From positions 1,700,001-1,764,000 of the forward strand of contig NZ_CP141944.1 in NCBI RefSeq assembly GCF_035658495.1: a stretch of DNA of 64,000 bases, written 5' to 3'. The DNA comes from Novosphingobium sp. RL4 (GTDB lineage: Bacteria > Pseudomonadota > Alphaproteobacteria > Sphingomonadales > Sphingomonadaceae). A model generated the notes under the pieces. The model was given only the letters and a program-made list of their open reading frames with translations, had not been told where the DNA came from and did no database searches. The translations under genes and the position numbers were made by a program. This document shows positions 34,293 through 45,013 of this stretch, piece after piece. The number at the start of each line of letters is the position of its first letter. The stretch's first letter is position 1.

Positions 34293-35501
34293 TCATGCTC
34301 CGGTGTTTACGGGGTCGCCCGCGAGGATACCGTGCCAGAAGTGAACGAGATTCTGCGCGTTCACGCCCCATGAGAAACGGCTGACGTTGGCCGAAACATC
34401 CTGCTGGCTCGGCGGATCGGCGAGAATCCGGCTCACCGCATCGGCAATCGCCTCCGGTGTGCGCGAGGCGATGCGGCCGGCGCTGTCGTCCTTCACGACT
34501 TCCCGTGCGCCGCCGATATCGGGGATGACGATCGGTGTGCCGCAGGCCAGCCCCTCGATCCAGACATTGGCAAGGCCCTCGCTGGTCGAAGGGAGCACCA
34601 GAACGTCGGCCGCGCACAGGACGTGGGGAAGCAGGTCATGCCCGACAAGGCCGAGAAACTGCACCCGGTCACTCACGCCCAGCCGCTGCGCAAGGTCGCG
34701 CAGCGGCTTTTCGTCCTCGCCGGCGCCGGCCAGCGCCAGCCTAGCGCCGGGCAGGAGGGCCAGGGCCTCGATGACCAGCCGCTGGCCCTTGCGCGGGATC
34801 AGCGAGCCGGGCGTGACGATCAGCGGACCGACCGACCAGATGCCGAGGTTGGGCATGGCCGAAACCAGCGCGCGCGCGGCACCGCGCTCGATGGGGTGGA
34901 AGCGATCGTGGTCCAGCCCGGTGTAGTGAACGCCGATCCGTTCTTCCGGCATGCCCAGGGCGATCATGTCTTCGCGCAGGGCCCGGCTCACTGCGAGCAT
35001 TCCTGCCGCCTGATGCGCGGCCTGTCGCATCTGCTTCAGCGCGGCGGGGCGCTGGCCCCAGTAATGGATATCCGCCCCGCGCGACTTGATGGTGAGCGGC
35101 AGTCCCAGTTCCCGTGCGACGATGGCGGCGGCAGGCCCGTCCGGGAAGAAGAACTGGGCGTCGACGAGGTCGAACGGCTTCTCTGCGTGGAGACGGCGCA
35201 CCAGCGGCAGCACGGCCGTGGCGATTCGTCCGGGATTGCTGTCGCCCCCGATCTTCGGGATGAGGGTGAACTTGGGATAGTGAACCTCGAATCCGGACGC
35301 ATCGCTGCATTCGGGAACATGGCGCAGCTTGTCGTAGGGATGGCGGGGGGCGAGGGGCCATGGCGGGATGCCGATCGGGCTTATCATCGTCAGATCCACC
35401 TCGCCGCTCGCCACGATCGCGCGCATCTGGTTGCCGACGAAGATACCGAACGAAGGTCTGACAGGATTGGGAAACAGCGTGGCGATGGACAGGATGCGCA
35501 T
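34293..35501 (-). CDS. Glycosyltransferase family 4 protein
   Basis: 402 residues with two Rossmann-like GT-B halves. The acceptor half starts MRILSIATLFPNPVRPSFGIFVGNQMRAI; the nucleotide-sugar half has TPGSLIPRKGQRLVIEALAL, ALAGAGEDEKPLRDLAQRLG, and the E-x7-E region PSTSEGLANVWIEGLACGTPIVIPDIGGAREVV. It should transfer a sugar from a nucleotide donor to a lipid or polysaccharide acceptor at the inner membrane. It lies 24 bases downstream of the XRE regulator on the same strand, so the two probably form an operon. The donor and acceptor are unknown. Confidence 0.9.
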   Translation of the reverse strand: MRILSIATLFPNPVRPSFGIFVGNQMRAIVASGEVDLTMISPIGIPPWPLAPRHPYDKLRHVPECSDASGFEVHYPKFTLIPKIGGDSNPGRIATAVLPLVRRLHAEKPFDLVDAQFFFPDGPAAAIVARELGLPLTIKSRGADIHYWGQRPAALKQMRQAAHQAAGMLAVSRALREDMIALGMPEERIGVHYTGLDHDRFHPIERGAARALVSAMPNLGIWSVGPLIVTPGSLIPRKGQRLVIEALALLPGARLALAGAGEDEKPLRDLAQRLGVSDRVQFLGLVGHDLLPHVLCAADVLVLPSTSEGLANVWIEGLACGTPIVIPDIGGAREVVKDDSAGRIASRTPEAIADAVSRILADPPSQQDVSANVSRFSWGVNAQNLVHFWHGILAGDPVNTGA

Positions 35502-35525
35502 GGGTTTGCCTTTGGCTGTATAAGG

Positions 35526-36098
35526 TTAGAGCTTCCTGACGAGCATTTCGGCAACGGCTATCCATTGCGGATGTTCCACCGGTACCGGCCGCTGGCCGCT
35601 GACGGGAGGCAGGAGGGAAAGCGTCTCTCCGGTTATCTCGATCAGGCGGCCGAACGCGAACCGGCCGCCGGGAAGGGGCACGAGCACGTCGCGGTTCAGC
35701 AGGCGGGCGGCGTCCTGCGCAGGACCTTGCCTGAGCCATACCTGATCCGCGGTGCGATACTCGCCGCAGGACCCTTCGACTTCCATCACCATCCACGGCG
35801 TTTCGGCGGCGAGGTCGCTGGGCAGCACGGCTTCGCGGCGGGTGCGCGGGCTCTCGGCCCCGCTTTCGGACAGCACCGCCACGATCATGGCCGGTGCGTT
35901 CGCCTCGCTGCGCAGCAGGCTTTCCGGCTCGACCTGCAGCGCCCTTGCGATCCGGTTCATCCAGACGAGGGAGAGGTTGCGCATCCCGGTTTCGAGACGG
36001 CCGATGGTCTGCGGCGTGGTCTGCGGTTCACAGGCGGCGGCGACATCGGCCAGGGTAAGCCCTTTCTGAAGGCGAATGTCGCGGATGCGGTTAATCAT
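35526..36098 (-). CDS. XRE family regulator with S24-like C-terminal half
   Basis: 190 residues from the ATG at 36098; the frame extends upstream but the HTH begins just here (MINRIRDIRLQKGLTLADVAAACEPQTTPQTIGRLETGMRNLSLVWMNRIARALQ). The rest (PWMVMEVEGSCGEYRTADQVWLRQ...LNRDVLVPLPGGRFAFGRLIEI) resembles the LexA/CI-type S24 domain but I see no clear Ser-Lys pair, so autocleavage is doubtful. An imperfect palindrome AACC-GATCT-GGTT lies at 36116-36128, about 20 bases before the start, and could be its own operator. Confidence 0.82.
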   Translation of the reverse strand: MINRIRDIRLQKGLTLADVAAACEPQTTPQTIGRLETGMRNLSLVWMNRIARALQVEPESLLRSEANAPAMIVAVLSESGAESPRTRREAVLPSDLAAETPWMVMEVEGSCGEYRTADQVWLRQGPAQDAARLLNRDVLVPLPGGRFAFGRLIEITGETLSLLPPVSGQRPVPVEHPQWIAVAEMLVRKL

Positions 36099-36302
36099 GG
36101 GATGTCCTGTCATATAACCGATCTGGTTTTCTTTCATTCCTCTTGCGATCCAGTTTGGCAAGAGAACCTGCCGTGCTTTCTCGCCTGATCGATCGGATTT
36201 TTGCGCGGCTGTGAATTTAATCGTTTGAACCAGTACACTTGCGTTGCGGAGGCGTGAAAGGATCGGCACGTTCGCGGCAGTGCTCTTGATGGAGATAACA
36301 GA

Positions 36303-38126
36303 ATGCTGCGCCGCGAATTCATGGCTACGGCTGGGGCCGGACTGGCCTGGAGCCTGCTTTCATCCCGCAGCGCCATGGCTGCGGCGACCGCGCCGAACGG
36401 TGCCGACACCGCTTTCTATGCAAAGCTGGACGGCCTGTTCTATGAAAGCCTGGCGCAGAGCCCGGAGATGGCCACCTCGCTTGGCCTGGACAAGGGCAAG
36501 TATGCGGCGCTGAAGTCCCGCCTTTCGGACGGCAGCCGCAAGGGACGGGAGGCCGATCTCGCCCTTGGCCACAAGGCGATCGCCGAAGTCGAGAAAGTCG
36601 ATCCCGCGCCGCTCAGCGAAACCGGCCGTCGCAACCGCGAACTCTCGCTCTACCAGCTTCGCCAGCGGGTGGCGGCGCAGGACCGGTTCGATCTGGAAAG
36701 CGCGCAGCGGCCCTATCTCATAACCCAGCAGGGCGGCGCCTACTTTTCGCTGCCGGACTTCCTCGACAGCCGCCACACGATCGAGACGAAGGACGATGCG
36801 GAGGCTTATCTCTCGCGCCTTTCCGCCTTCAGGACCTCGCTTGACGACGAGACGGACCTGCAGAAGGAATATGGCGCGCGCGGCGTGGTCGCGCCGGGCT
36901 GGTCGTTGGACCTGACGCTCGGCCAGATGGCGAAGCTGCGCGACACGCCTGCCGCGCAGAGCGGTCTGGTCACTTCACTGGCGAGGCGCGCGGCGGCCAA
37001 GGGCATCGCGGGTGATTGGGCGGCACGGGCATCGGCCATACTCGAAAAGGAGGTTCATCCCGCGCTGGACCGCCAGATCGCCCTGCTGAGGGCGCAGCGC
37101 CCGAACACCGCGGCGGGCGACGGCGCGTGGCGCCTCAAGCGCGGCGACGAAATCTATGCCGAGGCGCTCAAGCAGGCGACCACCACCGAGTATTCGCCCG
37201 AGGAAGTCCACAGGATCGGCCTCGAACAGGTTGCCGATCTTTCAGCGCAGCTCGATACGATCCTGCGCTCCGCCGGGCTGACGCAAGGCCCGGTCGGCGC
37301 GCGTCTCGATGCGCTCAACAAGCGGCCGGACCAGCTTTACGCGAACACCGATGCCGGTCGCACCGAATTGATCGCCGCCCTCAACGACGGCATCCGGCAG
37401 ATGTATGCGAAGCTGCCGCAGGTCTTCGACAACCCACCGCAGCAGCCGCTCGAAATCCGCCGCGTGCCGCCCGAGATTCAGGACGGCGCTTCGAACGGCT
37501 ATTATTATCGCGCGCCTCTCGATGGGTCGCGTCCGGCGATCTACTGGATCAACCTCAAGGACGTGGGGGACTGGCCGAAATACACCTTGCCCTCGCTCAC
37601 CTACCACGAGGGCGTTCCCGGGCATCACCTGCAGGGCGGCTATGCCCAGACCGGGGGCGAATTGCCGATGCTGCTCAGGAACAGCTTCATCTCCGCCTAT
37701 GGCGAAGGCTGGGCGCTCTATGCGGAGCAGCTTGCCGACGAGCTGGGAGGTTACAGCGGCCTTGAACGCGCGGGATATCTCCAGAGCTATCTGTTCCGCG
37801 CCGCGCGTCTGGTCATCGATACCGGGCTCCACCACTACAAGTGGAGCCGCGAGAAGGCGGCGGACTACATGGTCGAGACGGTGGGATTCGCGCGTCCGCG
37901 TTCCCTGCGCGAGGTCGAGCGTTACTGCACGATGATCGGCCAGGCCTGTTCGTACAAGATGGGCCACACCGCATGGGTCAAGGCGCGGCAGCGGGCGCAG
38001 GCGGCCCTGGGCGACAAGTTCACCCTGCCATGGTTCCATGCGGTTCTGGCAGAAGGGGTGATGCCGCTTTCGATGCTGGACAAGCGCGTGGACGAACGCA
38101 TCGCCGAGCGGCAGAAGCTGGGCTGA
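36303..38126 (+). CDS. DUF885 family protein, exported, peptidase-like
   Basis: 607 residues. The N-terminus MLRREFMATAGAGLAWSLLSSRSAMAAA has a twin-Arg-like RRE-F start and a cleavage site after AMA, so it should be periplasmic. DUF885 proteins share a zinc-peptidase-like signature, visible here as SLTYHEGVPGHHLQGGYAQ with a downstream acceptor in FISAYGEGWALYAEQLADELGGY. The position and the paired motif suggest a metallo-carboxypeptidase-like enzyme; the substrate is unknown. It is a single gene ending at a bidirectional terminator shared with hutU. Confidence 0.88.
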   Translation: MLRREFMATAGAGLAWSLLSSRSAMAAATAPNGADTAFYAKLDGLFYESLAQSPEMATSLGLDKGKYAALKSRLSDGSRKGREADLALGHKAIAEVEKVDPAPLSETGRRNRELSLYQLRQRVAAQDRFDLESAQRPYLITQQGGAYFSLPDFLDSRHTIETKDDAEAYLSRLSAFRTSLDDETDLQKEYGARGVVAPGWSLDLTLGQMAKLRDTPAAQSGLVTSLARRAAAKGIAGDWAARASAILEKEVHPALDRQIALLRAQRPNTAAGDGAWRLKRGDEIYAEALKQATTTEYSPEEVHRIGLEQVADLSAQLDTILRSAGLTQGPVGARLDALNKRPDQLYANTDAGRTELIAALNDGIRQMYAKLPQVFDNPPQQPLEIRRVPPEIQDGASNGYYYRAPLDGSRPAIYWINLKDVGDWPKYTLPSLTYHEGVPGHHLQGGYAQTGGELPMLLRNSFISAYGEGWALYAEQLADELGGYSGLERAGYLQSYLFRAARLVIDTGLHHYKWSREKAADYMVETVGFARPRSLREVERYCTMIGQACSYKMGHTAWVKARQRAQAALGDKFTLPWFHAVLAEGVMPLSMLDKRVDERIAERQKLG

Positions 38127-38132
38127 GCGCAG

Positions 38133-38167
38133 GGCGGGAGCGACCGGCTGCGGCGATCGCTCCCGCC
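38133..38167. terminator. Bidirectional terminator between the DUF885 gene and hutU
   Basis: GGCGGGAGCGA (38133-38143) and TCGCTCCCGCC (38157-38167) form an 11-bp perfect stem with a 13-base loop in the 46 bases between two convergent stops. T runs are short, so strength is uncertain. Confidence 0.65.
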
Positions 38168-38172
38168 AGCTT

Positions 38173-39837
38173 TCAGAGGATGCCGGGAAGGTCCAGACCC
38201 TTCTCCCGCGCACAATCCAGCGCGATTTCGTACCCGGCATCGGCGTGACGCATCACTCCTGTCGCCGGGTCGTTCCACAGCACGCGCTCCAGACGCCTGG
38301 CGGCAGCTTCGGTGCCGTCGGCGACGATCACCATGCCCGAATGCTGCGAATAGCCCATGCCGACGCCGCCGCCGTGGTGCAGCGAAACCCAGGTCGCGCC
38401 CGACGCAGTGTTCAGTAGCGCATTGAGCAGCGGCCAGTCCGAAACCGCGTCCGAACCGTCGCGCATGGCCTCGGTCTCGCGGTTGGGAGAGGCGACCGAG
38501 CCGCTGTCGAGATGATCGCGGCCGATGACGACCGGGGCCTTGAGTTCACCGTTCGCCACCATCTCGTTGAAGGCGAGGCCCAGCCGGTGGCGGTTACCCA
38601 GACCGACCCAGCAGATGCGCGCGGGCAGGCCCTGGAACTGGATCTTCTCCCGCGCCATGTCGAGCCAGTTGTGCAGGTGCGCGTGGTCGGGCAGCAGTTC
38701 CTTCACTTTGGCGTCGGTCTTGTAGATATCCTCGGGATCGCCGGAGAGCGCGGCCCAGCGGAACGGTCCGACGCCGCGGCAGAACAGCGGGCGGATATAG
38801 GCGGGCACGAAGCCGGGGAAGTCGAACGCGTTCTCCACGCCTTCGTTCTTCGCCATCTGGCGGATGTTGTTGCCATAGTCGGTGGTGGGCACGCCCGCCG
38901 CCTGGAAGTCCAGCATGGCCTGCACGTGGACCGCCATGGAGGCCTTGGCCGCCTTGGCGACGGCTTCGGGTTCTCGCTCGCGCTTTTCGATCCATTCGGC
39001 AACGGTCCAGCCGGCGGGGAGGTAGCCGTTGACGGGATCGTGGGCGGAAGTCTGATCGGTCAGCAAATCGGGACGGATACCGCGCGCGAACATTTCGGGC
39101 AGCAGTTCCGCCGCGTTGCCGAGCAGGCCGACGGAGACCGGCTTTTTGTCGGCATTGGCCTTTTCGATGATCGCCATGGCTTCGTCGATGGTCTCGGCGG
39201 CAACGTCGAGATAGCCGGTGCGCAGGCGCATTTCGATGCGGCTGGGCTGGCATTCGATGGCAAGGCAGGAAGCGCCGGCCATCACCGCGGCCAGCGGCTG
39301 CGCGCCGCCCATGCCGCCAAGGCCGGCGGTCAGCAGCCACTTGCCCGAAAGGTCGCCGTTGTAGTGTTGGCGGCCCATCTCCACGAACGTCTCGTAGGTG
39401 CCCTGAACGATGCCCTGCGTGCCGATGTAGATCCACGAACCGGCGGTCATCTGGCCGTACATGGCAAGGCCGCGCTTATCGAGTTCGTTGAAGTGTTCCC
39501 AGTTCGCCCATTCCGGCACGAGGTTGGAATTGGCGATCAGCACGCGCGGTGCATCGGCATGGGTGCGGAACACGCCGACCGGCTTGCCGGACTGGACCAG
39601 CAGCGTCTCATCCTCGTTCAGGCGGCGCAGGGTCTCGACGATCTTGTCGTAGCTTTCCCAGTCGCGCGCGGCGCGGCCGATGCCGCCATAGACCACCAGT
39701 TCCTCCGGCCGTTCGGCCACGTCGGGGTGGAGGTTGTTCATCAGCATGCGCAGCGGCGCTTCGGTGAGCCAGCTTTTTGCGCTGAGTTCGGTGCCGGTCG
39801 CAGGTTTGATGACGCGGCTGTTGTCGAGGCGGGTCAT
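38173..39837 (-). CDS. hutU: Urocanate hydratase
   Basis: 554 residues, normal length. It converts urocanate to 4-imidazolone-5-propionate with bound NAD+ in histidine breakdown. Marks are [30 protein letters not shown], the NAD-binding [16 protein letters not shown], and [20 protein letters not shown] with the catalytic Cys near the C-terminal third. It is the last gene of the leftward hutI-hutH-hutG-hutU unit, 14 bases after hutG. Confidence 0.97.
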   Translation of the reverse strand: MTRLDNSRVIKPATGTELSAKSWLTEAPLRMLMNNLHPDVAERPEELVVYGGIGRAARDWESYDKIVETLRRLNEDETLLVQSGKPVGVFRTHADAPRVLIANSNLVPEWANWEHFNELDKRGLAMYGQMTAGSWIYIGTQGIVQGTYETFVEMGRQHYNGDLSGKWLLTAGLGGMGGAQPLAAVMAGASCLAIECQPSRIEMRLRTGYLDVAAETIDEAMAIIEKANADKKPVSVGLLGNAAELLPEMFARGIRPDLLTDQTSAHDPVNGYLPAGWTVAEWIEKREREPEAVAKAAKASMAVHVQAMLDFQAAGVPTTDYGNNIRQMAKNEGVENAFDFPGFVPAYIRPLFCRGVGPFRWAALSGDPEDIYKTDAKVKELLPDHAHLHNWLDMAREKIQFQGLPARICWVGLGNRHRLGLAFNEMVANGELKAPVVIGRDHLDSGSVASPNRETEAMRDGSDAVSDWPLLNALLNTASGATWVSLHHGGGVGMGYSQHSGMVIVADGTEAAARRLERVLWNDPATGVMRHADAGYEIALDCAREKGLDLPGIL

Positions 39838-39851
39838 TGTATTTCCTCTGG

Positions 39852-40658
39852 TCAGGATTGCGCGAAGGCGATTGCGGCCTTCAGCACGTCTTGCAGGATC
39901 GGGGTGAGGGTGGCGGCACGCGCCGCCGAATAGGGCAAGGGCCAGTTGGCTTCGCTCGGCACTTCGGGCTCATCCATGTAGCCGCGAATGGCGAGTTCCA
40001 TCTGGATCGCGTGGACGCCGCTGGCAGGCTCTCCATAATGCCGCGTGGTCCAGCCGCCACGGAAGCGGCCGTCCAGAACGTGGCTCAGACCGCTTGCCTT
40101 GCAGACTTGGGTCACGGCGGCGGAAAGCGCCGGATCGCAGGTCTGGCCGAGGTTGGTGCCAATGTTGAACTGCGGCAATTCGCCATCGAACAGGCGCGGC
40201 ACGTGGCTGCGGATCGAGTGCGCGTCATAGACCACGACTTTGCCGTGAGCACTGCGCAGTCGCTCGATCTCGGAGCGAAGCGCGGCGTGGTATGGATCGA
40301 ACCAGAGCGCGCGCCGGCGGGCGATCTCGGCTTCGTCCGGCGCAGCGTCCTTGTAGAGCAGCTCGCCGTCGAAGGTGGTCGTCGGGCAGAGTTCCGTCGT
40401 CGCCTGCCCCGGATAGAGCGAGGCGCCCGATGGATCGCGGTTGAGGTCGATCACGCTGCGCGAGACGCGCGCAGCAATCGTCGTCGCGCCAAGCTCGCGG
40501 GCGAAGGCGTAGAGATCGTCCACCCACCAGTCGGCATCGCGCCGTGCCAGCCAGTCCGAGTGGAAGGCCGGGCCGACGTCGGCGAGGTCGGTGCCGACAT
40601 GCGGGAAGGCGACGATGAGCGGCGCCTCCCCGCGATGAAGGGTGAAGGGCAGGTTCAT
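39852..40658 (-). CDS. hutG: N-formylglutamate deformylase
   Basis: 268 residues of the N-formylglutamate amidohydrolase family. It releases formate and glutamate, the last step of the five-enzyme histidine route that also needs HutF. Visible motifs are [50 protein letters not shown] and [23 protein letters not shown] with likely metal ligands. It is separated from hutH by a 154-base gap that contains a dispersed repeat. Confidence 0.95.
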   Translation of the reverse strand: MNLPFTLHRGEAPLIVAFPHVGTDLADVGPAFHSDWLARRDADWWVDDLYAFARELGATTIAARVSRSVIDLNRDPSGASLYPGQATTELCPTTTFDGELLYKDAAPDEAEIARRRALWFDPYHAALRSEIERLRSAHGKVVVYDAHSIRSHVPRLFDGELPQFNIGTNLGQTCDPALSAAVTQVCKASGLSHVLDGRFRGGWTTRHYGEPASGVHAIQMELAIRGYMDEPEVPSEANWPLPYSAARAATLTPILQDVLKAAIAFAQS

Positions 40659-40699
40659 GTGCTTCGCTCCGTACCGACCGTCGTTCCCGTTTCCATCTT

Positions 40700-40784
40700 C
40701 GTCATTACGAGGAGGCGAAGCCGACGCGCCAATCCGGAACGGCTCTGCGCGACTCTGGATTGCTTCGCTACGCTCGCAATGACG
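40700..40784. repeat. Dispersed 85-bp repeat with CGTCATTRCGAG ends
   Basis: The unit opens CGTCATTACGAGGAGGCGAA and closes CTACGCTCGCAATGACG, so its ends form an inverted repeat (CGTCATTRCGAG). The inner part (AATCCGGA, GACTCTGGATT) also pairs loosely. From memory, CGTCATTGCGAG-type elements are common between sphingomonad genes. Here it lies inside the hut operon. Confidence 0.6.
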
Positions 40785-40812
40785 AAAGTGGGGGTGGACG
40801 GCAGGCGGGCCA

Positions 40813-42342
40813 TCACGAAATCGCCGGGAGCAGGTCCGCCGCCGTGTCGGCCAGCGCGCCGGAGCGGATCAGCACGTTCGCGGCTTCCATGTCCGGGTGG
40901 AAATGACGGTCGTCGTCCAGCGCCGGAACTTCCGCGCGCAGCACGCCGCGCGCGGCTTCGAGCCAGGTGCTGGAGGCGAGCGGGGCGTGGAACTCGATGC
41001 CCTGGGCGGCGGCGAGCAGTTCGATGCCGATCACCGCCGTCGCGTTCTCCACCATCGAGAGAAGGCGGCGCGCGCCGTGGGCGGCCATCGAGACGTGGTC
41101 TTCCTGATTGGCCGAAGTGGGGATCGAATCGACCGATGCCGGATAGGCCTTCTGCTTGTTTTCGGAGACCAGCGCGGCGGCGGTGACCTGCGGGATCATG
41201 AAGCCCGAATTGAGGCCGGGGCGCGGCGTCAGGAACGCGGGCAGGCCGGACAGCGCAGGGTCCACCAGCATGGCGATGCGGCGTTCGGCGATCGAGCCGA
41301 TCTCGCAGACGGCCAGCGCGATCATGTCGGCGGCGAAGGCGACCGGCTCGGCATGGAAATTGCCGCCGGAGAGGGCCTCGTCCGCTTCCGGGAAGATCAG
41401 CGGGTTGTCGGAAACGCCGTTGGCCTCAATCTCCAGCGTCGTTGCCGCCTGGCGCAGCACGTCGAGCGCGGCGCCCATGACCTGCGGCTGGCAGCGCAGG
41501 CAATAGGGGTCCTGCACGCGGGCGTCGTTCTCGACATGGCTGGCGCGGATCGCGGAGCCCGCCATGAGGCCGCGCAGGGCGTCGGCCACCTCGATCTGGC
41601 CGCGATGGCGGCGCAGGGCGTGGATGCGCGGGTCGAACGGCGTGTCGGAGCCCTTCGCCGCTTCGGTGGAAAGTGCCCCCGTCACCAGCGCGGAGCGGAA
41701 CAGCAGTTCGGCTTCGAACAGGCCGGCCAGCGCATTGGCGGTCGAGAACTGGGTGCCGTTGAGCAGTGCGAGGCCTTCCTTCGGCCCGAGTTCAAGCGGA
41801 TCGAGACCGGCGCGGGTGAGCGCTTCGATAGCGGGGAGGCGCTGGCCTTCGAACATGATCTCGCCCACGCCGATCATCGTTGCGGCCATGTGCGAAAGCG
41901 GGGCAAGGTCGCCGCTGGCGCCGACCGAACCTTGCGAGGGCACCACCGGCGTCAGGCCCTTGGCCAGCATCGTTTCGAGCAGGGCGACGGTTTCCGGGCG
42001 CACGCCCGAGGCGCCTTGTGCGAGGCTGGCAAGCTTGAGCGCCATCATCAGGCGGATCACGGGAACCGGAGAGGGCTCACCCGTGCCCGCCGCATGGCTC
42101 AGCACGATGTTGCGCTGGAGCGTGGCGAGATCCTCGTCGCCGATGCGCACGCTGGCAAGCTTACCGAACCCGGTGTTGATGCCGTAGACCGGCTCGCCCC
42201 TGGCGAGGATGCGGGCGACGGCGGCGGCGCTTTCGATCACGCGCGGCGCGCAGGCCGGGTCGAGCGTCACGCCCGCGCCGCGATAGACCGCGCGCCACTG
42301 GGCAAGCGAAACGTTGCCGGGCGTGAGGAGGATGTCGTTCAT
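40813..42342 (-). CDS. hutH: Histidine ammonia-lyase
   Basis: 509 residues. It removes ammonia from histidine to give urocanate, using the MIO cofactor formed from Ala142-Ser143-Gly144 in [14 protein letters not shown]. Tyr53 ([13 protein letters not shown]) and the C-terminal [18 protein letters not shown] complete the active site. The start overlaps hutI by four bases, so it is translated after hutI. Confidence 0.97.
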   Translation of the reverse strand: MNDILLTPGNVSLAQWRAVYRGAGVTLDPACAPRVIESAAAVARILARGEPVYGINTGFGKLASVRIGDEDLATLQRNIVLSHAAGTGEPSPVPVIRLMMALKLASLAQGASGVRPETVALLETMLAKGLTPVVPSQGSVGASGDLAPLSHMAATMIGVGEIMFEGQRLPAIEALTRAGLDPLELGPKEGLALLNGTQFSTANALAGLFEAELLFRSALVTGALSTEAAKGSDTPFDPRIHALRRHRGQIEVADALRGLMAGSAIRASHVENDARVQDPYCLRCQPQVMGAALDVLRQAATTLEIEANGVSDNPLIFPEADEALSGGNFHAEPVAFAADMIALAVCEIGSIAERRIAMLVDPALSGLPAFLTPRPGLNSGFMIPQVTAAALVSENKQKAYPASVDSIPTSANQEDHVSMAAHGARRLLSMVENATAVIGIELLAAAQGIEFHAPLASSTWLEAARGVLRAEVPALDDDRHFHPDMEAANVLIRSGALADTAADLLPAIS

Positions 42343-43538
42343 TGTCCACTCCAGATGCGCGCATGGAGCGGATTGAAGCCCATGCGGTAAACGAGGTCGG
42401 CCGGGCGCTCGATGTCCCAGATCGCAAGGTCGCAGGCCTTGCCGGGTTCGAGCGTGCCGAGACGGTGGGAAAGGCCCAGCGCCTGCGCCGCGTTACGCGT
42501 CACGGCGGCGAGGCATTCGGGCACGGTGAGGCGGAACAGGGTTGCGCCCATGTTCATCGCCATCAGCAGCGAGGTGAGGGGCGACGTGCCGGGATTGCAG
42601 TCCGTCGCCAGCGCGATCGGCACGCCGGCTGCGCGCAGGGCGGCGACCGGCGGCAGCACGGTTTCGCGGCAGAAATAGTAGGCGCCAGGCAGCAGCGTGG
42701 CGACGGTGCCGGAAGCGGCCATGGCGGCCACGCCTTCGCTATCGAGATGTTCGAGATGATCCGCCGAAAGCGCGCCGTGGCGGGCGGCCAGGGCGCTGCC
42801 GTGGAGGTTGGAGAGCTGCTCCGCATGGAGCTTCACTGGCAGGCCATGCGCTTTGGCGGCGACGAAAAGACGCTCGGTCTGCTCGGGAGAGAAGCCGATG
42901 CCCTCGCAGAAGGCGTCCACCGCATCGGCAAGGCCCGCCTGTGCGACGGCGGGCAGCATGAGCTCGCAGATGTGGCCGATATAGCCATCGGCATCGCCTG
43001 CGAATTCGGGAGGCAGGGCGTGGGCGCCGAGGAAGGTGGTGACGATCCGCACGGGGCGGAGTTCGCCCAGCCGCCGTGCGGCGCGCAGCATCTTGATCTC
43101 GCTGGCAAGGTCGAGGCCGTAGCCTGACTTCACCTCGACGGTGGTAACGCCTTCCGAAATCAGCGCGTCGAGGCGGGGCAGGGCGGAGGCGACCAGTTCG
43201 TCCTCGCTGGCGGCGCGCGTGGCCTTCATGGTCGAGACGATGCCGCCCCCGGCGCGGGCGATTTCCTCATAGGAAGCGCCTTCCAGCCGCAGTTCGAACT
43301 CGCGCGAGCGGTCTGCGCCGAAGACGAGATGGGTGTGGCAATCGATCAGGCCGGGCGTGATCCAGCGGCCCGCGCAGTCGATCGTTTCGGCGGCGTCGAA
43401 TGGGGGAGCCCCGGCTTCAGGACCGGCGTACAAGATCGCGCCGTCCTGCGATGCGACGAGGCCGTTCTCGACCAGTCCGAGTCCCTCGCCCGCCATCGTT
43501 GCCAAACGGGCATGTTTCCAGAGCCTGTCGCAGCGCAT
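42339..43538 (-). CDS. hutI: Imidazolonepropionase
   Basis: 399 residues of the metal-dependent amidohydrolase superfamily. The metal site lies in [21 protein letters not shown], with [31 protein letters not shown] and [16 protein letters not shown] supplying further ligands. It opens the imidazolone ring to N-formimidoylglutamate. It is the first gene of the leftward unit, 51 bases from the putative HutC site. Confidence 0.96.
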   Translation of the reverse strand: MRCDRLWKHARLATMAGEGLGLVENGLVASQDGAILYAGPEAGAPPFDAAETIDCAGRWITPGLIDCHTHLVFGADRSREFELRLEGASYEEIARAGGGIVSTMKATRAASEDELVASALPRLDALISEGVTTVEVKSGYGLDLASEIKMLRAARRLGELRPVRIVTTFLGAHALPPEFAGDADGYIGHICELMLPAVAQAGLADAVDAFCEGIGFSPEQTERLFVAAKAHGLPVKLHAEQLSNLHGSALAARHGALSADHLEHLDSEGVAAMAASGTVATLLPGAYYFCRETVLPPVAALRAAGVPIALATDCNPGTSPLTSLLMAMNMGATLFRLTVPECLAAVTRNAAQALGLSHRLGTLEPGKACDLAIWDIERPADLVYRMGFNPLHARIWSGQ

Positions 43539-43589
43539 GACGAGTCGATCCTCCTTGGTTGCCCCGGTTATTGCATCGGTCGTTTTTAA

Positions 43590-43599
43590 TGTATAGACA
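43590..43599. promoter_or_regulatory. Putative HutC operator
   Basis: TGTATAGACA fits the GntR-family consensus GT-N-TA-N-AC with flanking T and A. It lies between divergent hutI (51 bases away) and hutF (25 bases away), so one repressor dimer could control both. hutC is encoded at the end of the rightward unit. Confidence 0.6.
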
Positions 43600-43624
43600 A
43601 AATAGCGAAGGAGCTACGAAAGCG

Positions 43625-45013
43625 ATGTCCGACCTTTCTCCCCGTGCGATCATTGCCGACCTCGCCCTGCTGGAGGACGGCTGGGCCGCAGACGTGCGGA
43701 TCATACTCCGGCAAGGGCGGATTTCCGGCATCGAGCGCGATACGGCGGTGCGCGCGGGCGACGAGCGCCATGGCTGCGTCATCCCTGCACTGGGCAACCT
43801 CCATAGCCACGCCTTCCAGCGCGGCATGGCCGGTCTTGCGGAGCGGCGCGGCCATAGTGACGACAGCTTCTGGACCTGGCGCGAGGTCATGTATCGCTTC
43901 CTCGACCGGATGACGCCGGACGATCTCCATGCGGTGGCGGCGATGGCCTATCTGGAGATGCTGGAAAGCGGCTTTGCCCGCGTCGGCGAGTTTCATTATC
44001 TCCATCACGCGCCGGATGGGCGGGCCTATGCCGACCCGGCGGAAATGAGCGTCGCCATTGCCCGCGCGGCGGCGGAAACGGGCATCGGCCTCACCCTGCT
44101 GCCGGTGTTCTACGCCCATTCCGGCTTCGGCGCGCTGCCGCCGAGCGAGGGGCAGCGGCGCTTCCTCCACGACCTCGACGGTTTCGCCCGCTTGCTCGAA
44201 GGTGCGGGCGGCGCCCTTGCCGGACTGGACGAGGCAGTGCTCGGTCTCGCCCCGCACAGCTTGCGGGCGGTTTCGCCGGAGCAGCTCGCGGCGCTCGAAA
44301 GTATGGCCGGGGCCGGGGCTGGTGCCGGCGCGGGGCCGATCCACATCCACATCGCCGAGCAGGTCCGCGAAGTGGAGGACTGCCTTGCCTGGAGCGGTCG
44401 GCGTCCGGTCGAATGGCTGCTCGATCATGCGGCCGTGGACAGGCGCTGGTGCCTCGTTCACGCCACGCACATGACGCAGGGCGAGGCCCGCGCCGTGGCT
44501 CGCAGCGGCGCCGTGGCGGGGCTTTGCCCGATAACCGAGGCCAACCTGGGCGACGGTCTGTTCCCCGCCGAGGAGTTCCTTGCCGAAGGCGGCGTCTATG
44601 GCATCGGCAGCGACTCGAACGTGCTGATCGATGCGGCCGAGGAATTGCGCCTGCTGGAATATGGCCAGCGGCTCACCCGGCGCGGCCGCAATCTGCTGGC
44701 GGATGCTGCCACGCCTTCCACGGGCGAGGCGGTCTGGCGGCGTGCGCTGGACGGCGGCGGGCAGGCGCTCGGCGCAAAGGGCGGGCTTTCCATCGGCTTG
44801 GCCTTCGACGCGCTCTCGCTCGACCTCGGCCATCCGTCACTGGCGGCGCGCGGGGCTGATCGCCTGCTCGACGGGCTGGTTTTCGCCGCGGGGCGGAGCG
44901 CGGTGGATTGCGTCTGGCGCTTCGGCGCACAGGTGGTAAGCGGTGGCCGACATCATGCACGGGACGGGGTCGTCCGGCGCTATACAGAGACGTTGAACAG
45001 GCTGATCGGGTGA
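43625..45013 (+). CDS. hutF: Formimidoylglutamate deiminase
   Basis: 462 residues from the ATG at 43625, with GAAGGAG about 12 bases upstream. It is an amidohydrolase with LGNLHSHAFQRGMAG as the metal site, IHIHIAEQVREVEDC, CLVHATHMTQGEA and YGIGSDSNVLIDAAEELRLLE. It removes ammonia from N-formimidoylglutamate to give N-formylglutamate for HutG, so histidine is degraded by the five-step route. It overlaps hutC by four bases (GTGA). Confidence 0.95.
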   Translation: MSDLSPRAIIADLALLEDGWAADVRIILRQGRISGIERDTAVRAGDERHGCVIPALGNLHSHAFQRGMAGLAERRGHSDDSFWTWREVMYRFLDRMTPDDLHAVAAMAYLEMLESGFARVGEFHYLHHAPDGRAYADPAEMSVAIARAAAETGIGLTLLPVFYAHSGFGALPPSEGQRRFLHDLDGFARLLEGAGGALAGLDEAVLGLAPHSLRAVSPEQLAALESMAGAGAGAGAGPIHIHIAEQVREVEDCLAWSGRRPVEWLLDHAAVDRRWCLVHATHMTQGEARAVARSGAVAGLCPITEANLGDGLFPAEEFLAEGGVYGIGSDSNVLIDAAEELRLLEYGQRLTRRGRNLLADAATPSTGEAVWRRALDGGGQALGAKGGLSIGLAFDALSLDLGHPSLAARGADRLLDGLVFAAGRSAVDCVWRFGAQVVSGGRHHARDGVVRRYTETLNRLIG

